Below, one piece after another: positions 60,119-64,000 of a DNA stretch of 64,000 nucleotides (position 1 is the first letter of the stretch; each line of letters starts with the position of its first letter). Source of the stretch: Paramacrobiotus metropolitanus (lineage: Eukaryota; Tardigrada; Eutardigrada; Parachela; Macrobiotidae); assembly GCF_019649055.1 (NCBI RefSeq), contig NW_026570274.1, positions 248,001-312,000 on the forward strand, given 5' to 3'. Both the position numbers and the translations under genes were made by a program. A model generated the notes under the pieces. It saw only the letters and a program-made list of their open reading frames with translations. It was not told the DNA's origin and did not search any database.

Positions 60119-61036
60119 ATGGTCAGCACTAACTTCTCCGGTAACTTCTCCGGTAACGCAAGTTTTGCTTCGTTATACTCCTCTGAAGAGCAGTATGGAT
60201 GGATAGATGCATTTGGTGTTGTCACCTACGGTCTGGGATTTCTCTTGAATTTTTTGGTGGTTGTCGTGTGTATCGCGCGCAAAAGATTTCGTACACCGTT
60301 TTTCTTTAATCTGTTGACCCTAAACTCGGTCATCGCCTTAGAAAACCTGGAGTGTTTCATCAGCGGTTATTGCTACTGGTGGACTAACATTTGCCAGGAT
60401 ATCATCCCGTGTGCAATGGATGCGTATGCATCCTGGATACTTAAGGGAGTTATCGTTAACCTCCACGCTTTACTGACCATAAACCGGTTATGGGCCATGT
60501 TTTTCCCGCTGTCATATCATCGGTACTTTACGCACCGGCGTTCTCTGTGGATGGTTTTAGTTGTGTTTCTGTATGTGCATTTATTTTGCCTGCCAGAAAT
60601 AGTTATCTACGCCAGCTACGGTTATACGGCTTGCAGATTGGTTCCAGATCTCGTTACTGGTTTTTTGCTATGGGCGCAGATTGTCATGGTTGTCGTTTTT
60701 GATCTGCCGTTGCTGTTTCTGGCCTTGGCTTTGCCGTTAACACTCTGCAGATATTTTTCCTACCGTCACAATCGGAATCGGCTTTTTAAGGGTGTTGTAA
60801 CCATTAGTATGCTGACAGCATGCGTGCTGATTTGCTGGGTTCCGCAGAACGCAGTGGCCACAGCGTTTTTCTTTCAAATTATTGACGAGGAACTTTTCAA
60901 TGGAGCGGGTACAATTATCGAAATCTTGTATGTTCTGCTGGACATTTTGGTCCCTGTGATTGTGCTGTGTACTACCCTCAATGTCCCGAATGCTGTTGGC
61001 TCCTTGATCCGCCTTAGCTCTCCCCGTTTGTCATAA
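60119..61036 (+). CDS. Rhodopsin-like orphan GPCR, single exon
   Basis: Predicted class A GPCR of 305 residues. The ATG is in a good context (ACCATGG). The N-terminus contains tandem NFSGNFSGNAS sequons. Seven hydrophobic helices are present. Helix 3 ends TINRLWAMFFPLSYHRY, the NR[VIL]WA form shared with the three NR-W receptors on the minus strand at 11.8-24.2 kb. Helix 6 has LICWVPQNAV and helix 7 LLDILVPVIVL, so NPxxY is lost. The C-terminal tail is very short (about 18 residues after helix 7). It sits in the middle of the secreted-protein array on the same strand. Confidence 0.85.
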   Translation: MVSTNFSGNFSGNASFASLYSSEEQYGWIDAFGVVTYGLGFLLNFLVVVVCIARKRFRTPFFFNLLTLNSVIALENLECFISGYCYWWTNICQDIIPCAMDAYASWILKGVIVNLHALLTINRLWAMFFPLSYHRYFTHRRSLWMVLVVFLYVHLFCLPEIVIYASYGYTACRLVPDLVTGFLLWAQIVMVVVFDLPLLFLALALPLTLCRYFSYRHNRNRLFKGVVTISMLTACVLICWVPQNAVATAFFFQIIDEELFNGAGTIIEILYVLLDILVPVIVLCTTLNVPNAVGSLIRLSSPRLS

Positions 61037-62010
61037 ACCGCAGACTGCGAGCCGAACATCGTTTGTTACGATTTTCGGTGTCACCCAGTTCCCAAGCATG
61101 ACTTCGTTTGTTTGTTAAGTTAGTTAGTCCATGCTAGTTAGTATGCAAAAACAAAATAATTGTGCATTTTATTGTACCGCTCAAGCGTTTCGATCACAGT
61201 GCATTTACTTTTTTCTTTTTTTTTGTTCCTTTAGAATGTTTAAAGTCTCATGATTTGCTCAGTTGTATTCAGCTCCATTCAAAACACTGTATATATGTAA
61301 GTAGAATGAACAAAATGCGCATTTACCAAGTTCAACGGGCGTATACATTTAAATTGTTCCAAAACGCTATTCTGTAGACTGCAGGGCAAATAACGATTTC
61401 GCGCCGCTTAACAGAACCGAAGTTTTGTCAGCTGGCATGAGTCATCCGAGCGTGCAGTTTATTTCCATTCACTGAAGCTTGTAACCGTAGGTCGTTTATG
61501 CATTTGAAATCGTATTAGTAAGTCAAAAAATAGTTTAATGCGTTACGGACAAATACTTTAATGCATTCTAACAAGGACGTTCAACTTGGATCAAGGTATT
61601 ATTGTAACAGCCATAAAAGTAATCTATTCGTTAGTGCTCCGTGCGTTTTGGGGACACTGTTTTGCGTCATCCCTCCTGGAGAGGATCTCTTGGTTTTCTG
61701 AAAGGGGTTTTCCCTTGTCAAAATGCATTTTGTGTGATATTAAGAGTAGAGGAATAGGACTGTATTTGCGTGTTATTAATCGATAAAATACGGTGTTTAG
61801 CGGCTAGCGGATACTAATTCTAAAGTATCTACTATCTAGTATCAGTATCACTCTACATAGTATCAGCGAAGAAGAATTTTAATTAGTTCCGATGGCATAA
61901 TCGTAGTGCACCGCTTGGATCTGCTTACAGATATTATCGTTCTGGTTTTATGACCTCATTATTTCAAATGCACCGAACGTACATTTTGCGCTCAATGTCA
62001 AAACTCATTC
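61037..62010. other. Intergenic within the array
   Basis: The 3' flank of the GPCR and upstream region of promoter copy 8. No gene recognised. Confidence 0.35.
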
Positions 62011-62184
62011 TGTCAGAACCCAAAACACTTGTCTTATTTAGAAAGGACAGGAATAACATCCGGTTGCTCCAGGAAATTTCCAAATCTACACTTTTCGCGC
62101 TTAAGCAAATTCTGCTTGAGCAAACCATCCAACTTCCTCATAGACACCACAAAACTGAGAGCAGCGTTGGATTCCACTATAAAA
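62011..62184 (+). promoter_or_regulatory. Array promoter module, copy 8
   Basis: TGTCAGAACCCAAAACACTT, CTCCAGGAAATTTCCAAATC and TATAAAA at 62178-62184 are clear. It precedes a copy with a broken reading frame. Confidence 0.75.
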
Positions 62185-62346
62185 GCGACTTCCGTGCCTT
62201 TATGAATATACCTGTTATATACAAAACGATCAGCCTCTGCTGGCGCGTCTACCATACATAAACTTAAATCTTATTGTCCACTTTCAGGATAGCTTCACAC
62301 TGCTAAAAGTTTTCTTACTTGCAACCTGCCTTTGAACGAGAAAACA

Positions 62347-62724
62347 ATGTCTTGCAGTGAAATTTTAATATTCTATGCGAGTTTGCATTCATTGTAAGCG
62401 CAATCTTTCATTTAAAATTATTCCAAGCATCGCACTATAACGGGCCTTTCTGTGGAAAATGTTTGGAATTTTTGATTTTTTATAGTGCACTGTAAAAATG
62501 GAATCTGGTGTACGTACAACAGAGTGGGATACCTGGAGGGGATCGGGGAGCCGTCATCAGTGTTCATCCATGCTGATCGACCCAATCTAACCGCCGAAAG
62601 AATTCAGGCAGAAGCAGAAGCCACAACCATCGATCTTATAGCGGATATTGTATTGCCGGCGTATGGGGCAACCCCTGACACTGAGCAATGGCGTCACAAT
62701 ACGGACGAAACCACTCCCGTATGA
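62347..62724 (+). pseudogene. Array member 8a, frame-disrupted
   Basis: Exon 1 (62347-62393) reads MSCSEILIFYASLHS but reaches its GTAAGC donor one base short of the phase used by the family. Exon 2 (62486-62724) follows TTATAG. In the family frame it starts CTVKME, while the signature FIHADRPNLTAERIQAEA lies in another frame that is open across the whole exon. Joining exon 1 to either frame gives an early stop unless a weak GTTTGC donor inside exon 1 is used. Most likely it is a recent pseudogene; rescue by the alternative donor cannot be excluded. Confidence 0.6.
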
Positions 62725-63435
62725 ACAACGCCGTTCGTACCTGCGGGCCCATTAAGATGACGACCACGGTATCATCAGAGAGCTTTGCCGCCAGGGGTTA
62801 CTCTCATTTTGTATTAGCAGAGTCAACAACCAACAAACAGCCTATATCAACAAACTGCACTGCGTGCGTGCATTAAACTTGTTTGCTTGCGTTTAAGAAA
62901 AACTCTACAAATGTAGCTGTGTTGGAGAATTATGCACAAACTGTTTGGAAACCGTCATGACATTAAAGACCAAATTTATAAATTTATTAGTACTAGTATT
63001 ATGCTACGTATTAATAATTTATATCATGTGGACAAAGTGCGCTTCGTGCTTTCCGTGGCTCACAACAGCAAACCGGCGTCAGAAACCGGTTTTGTATGTA
63101 CTATGTATATATAATTATTGCGTATAGCTGCCCGCCACGCAGGATAAATACTGCGCCACACATGTGGAAAACACAACGGAATTTATTCCATTCCAACATT
63201 TTTCTGGCCAGATAAGTTTTTTCCATCGTTAACATTTTTGTGGACGGGAAAGCTGATTTCGCAAAAGGTTGTGAATTCACATAATTTTCGCAATTTTTTT
63301 ACTTTGTAGTTATACTTCAGCTCACCAGCATTCTGCAGAACCGTTAGAAATTTCTGTGCACGGAAAATCGGTCAACTTCCTGCTGATAATGCATCGGTGT
63401 AAGCGCTTTTCCCAGGAATACTGTACAACCGGCTC
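62725..63435. other. Intergenic within the array
   Basis: No supportable gene between the broken copy and the last array member. Confidence 0.35.
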
Positions 63436-63517
63436 GTGTCAGAACGAAAACACTTGTACTTTTCACCGAACATAAGCTGTCTACGACGCTTTTTTTCGTC
63501 GGAAACTCGCTTATAAA
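63436..63517 (+). promoter_or_regulatory. Array promoter module, variant type, copy 9
   Basis: GTGTCAGAACGAAAACACTTG is followed by the segment shared with the 51123 module and a TATAAA at 63512-63517, 169 bases before the ATG. Confidence 0.6.
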
Positions 63518-63680
63518 GTGGTGCATGTCCTATTATCTTGCTTATTCAAAATTTCTGTGAAAGTCTAATTTGGATAAACGTGACTTGACGCAATCAGTGA
63601 TCAGCCGTATTAGCTTATTTATCCGTATTAGCTTATTTTTCACCATCAGTTATCGTGCGACGAAGTTATTAGTTGCTAAA

Positions 63681-64000
63681 ATGGCGTATCGCGGTGCGTT
63701 AACGTTAGCAATGCTTCTTCTGTCTACGGTAAGAATAATCGACACGTCATCCTTGTTTGAGTCGAGAATATCGTAGTTGCGTTCAATATGCAATAAAAGA
63801 TAGTTTCTGTAGTCGGTAGTTGAAATGCGCCCTTATAAAGTTGTGGAAAGGAAGTTCAAGATTACGCTGGACTTTGAGAACTCCGGCCAAACGGAAGTGC
63901 CAGCAGCAGCAGCACGGCTGATCCAAGTCCGACATCCATTACACGGCTCACACCGACCTGGACCGTGGTTTTTGGGTACAACTGCGACGGATTCCCCTTT
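63681..64000 (+). CDS. Array member 8b: secreted protein, cut by window end
   Basis: Exon 1 (63681-63728) has 16 codons (MAYRGALTLAMLLLST) and a GTAAGA donor. Exon 2 starts at 63813 after TTTCTGTAG and reads SVVEMRPYKVVERKFKI, then a Pro/Ala-rich segment with GPWFLGTTATDSP, still open at 64000. Exon 1 (TLAM..LLS) and the RPYK[IV]VE[KR]K[YF]K[VI] block place it with array member 4. Whether the FIHTGE signature follows cannot be seen. Confidence 0.7.

Noticed and set aside
45999-64000. Array members as known tardigrade desiccation proteins (CAHS, SAHS or similar)
   Set aside because: The conserved blocks and two-exon signal plan do not resemble what I know of those families; no support for that label.

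Overview
The window looks like nuclear DNA of a small invertebrate, most probably a eutardigrade. Genes are compact and mostly split by short GT-AG introns (about 55-430 bp). Promoters carry TATA boxes, and the genes match animal families: gustatory-type 7TM receptors, rhodopsin-like GPCRs, C-type lectins, F-box proteins and ubiquitin. The F-box protein at 9.2-11.2 kb has a two-barrel N-terminus that I recall, unverified, from Hypsibius-type tardigrade proteomes. There is no bacterial operon structure. The gene models were assembled by hand from splice signals, frame continuity and paralogue comparison.

Layout. 0-1.5 kb: a short two-exon secreted peptide. 2.3-8.2 kb: three paralogous three-exon gustatory-receptor-like genes (one +, two -). 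9.2-11.2 kb: an F-box protein (-). 11.8-16.8 kb: two rhodopsin-like GPCRs (-) flanking an odd ubiquitin gene (-) with Arg at position 48 and a stub of a second ubiquitin unit. 19-22.7 kb: two tandem C-type lectins (+) with the same five-exon plan. 23.1-24.2 kb: a GPCR with a +1 frameshift (-). 26.2-27.1 kb: a secreted Gln/Gly/Pro repeat protein (+). 28-34 kb: gene-poor, with a retrotransposon fossil, a diverged minisatellite, an inverted-repeat element and a GPCR pseudogene fragment. 34.8-40.0 kb: a conserved F-box/LRR gene (+) with a 0.7-kb foldback element in an intron. 41.5-42.7 kb: another GPCR (-). 60.1-61.0 kb: a single-exon GPCR (+).

The most unusual part is 46-64 kb. Here at least eight head-to-tail copies of an unrecognised two-exon gene family lie on the + strand. 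Each has a 16-19-codon hydrophobic signal exon, a phase-0 intron and one exon for a small, acidic, Thr-rich secreted protein. Most carry a near-invariant FIHTGENLNITAERxQAE-type motif. Each copy is preceded by the same promoter module (TGTCAGAACC ... AAGTGGAC ... AGAAATTTCCATATCAGC ... TATAAAA). Five copies look intact (one runs off the window edge) and three are decayed, one of them split by a solo LTR.

No metabolic pathway links these genes. The region reads as environment-facing accessory sequence: chemoreceptors, orphan GPCRs, lectins, secreted repeat proteins and F-box proteins, all types that expand by tandem duplication.
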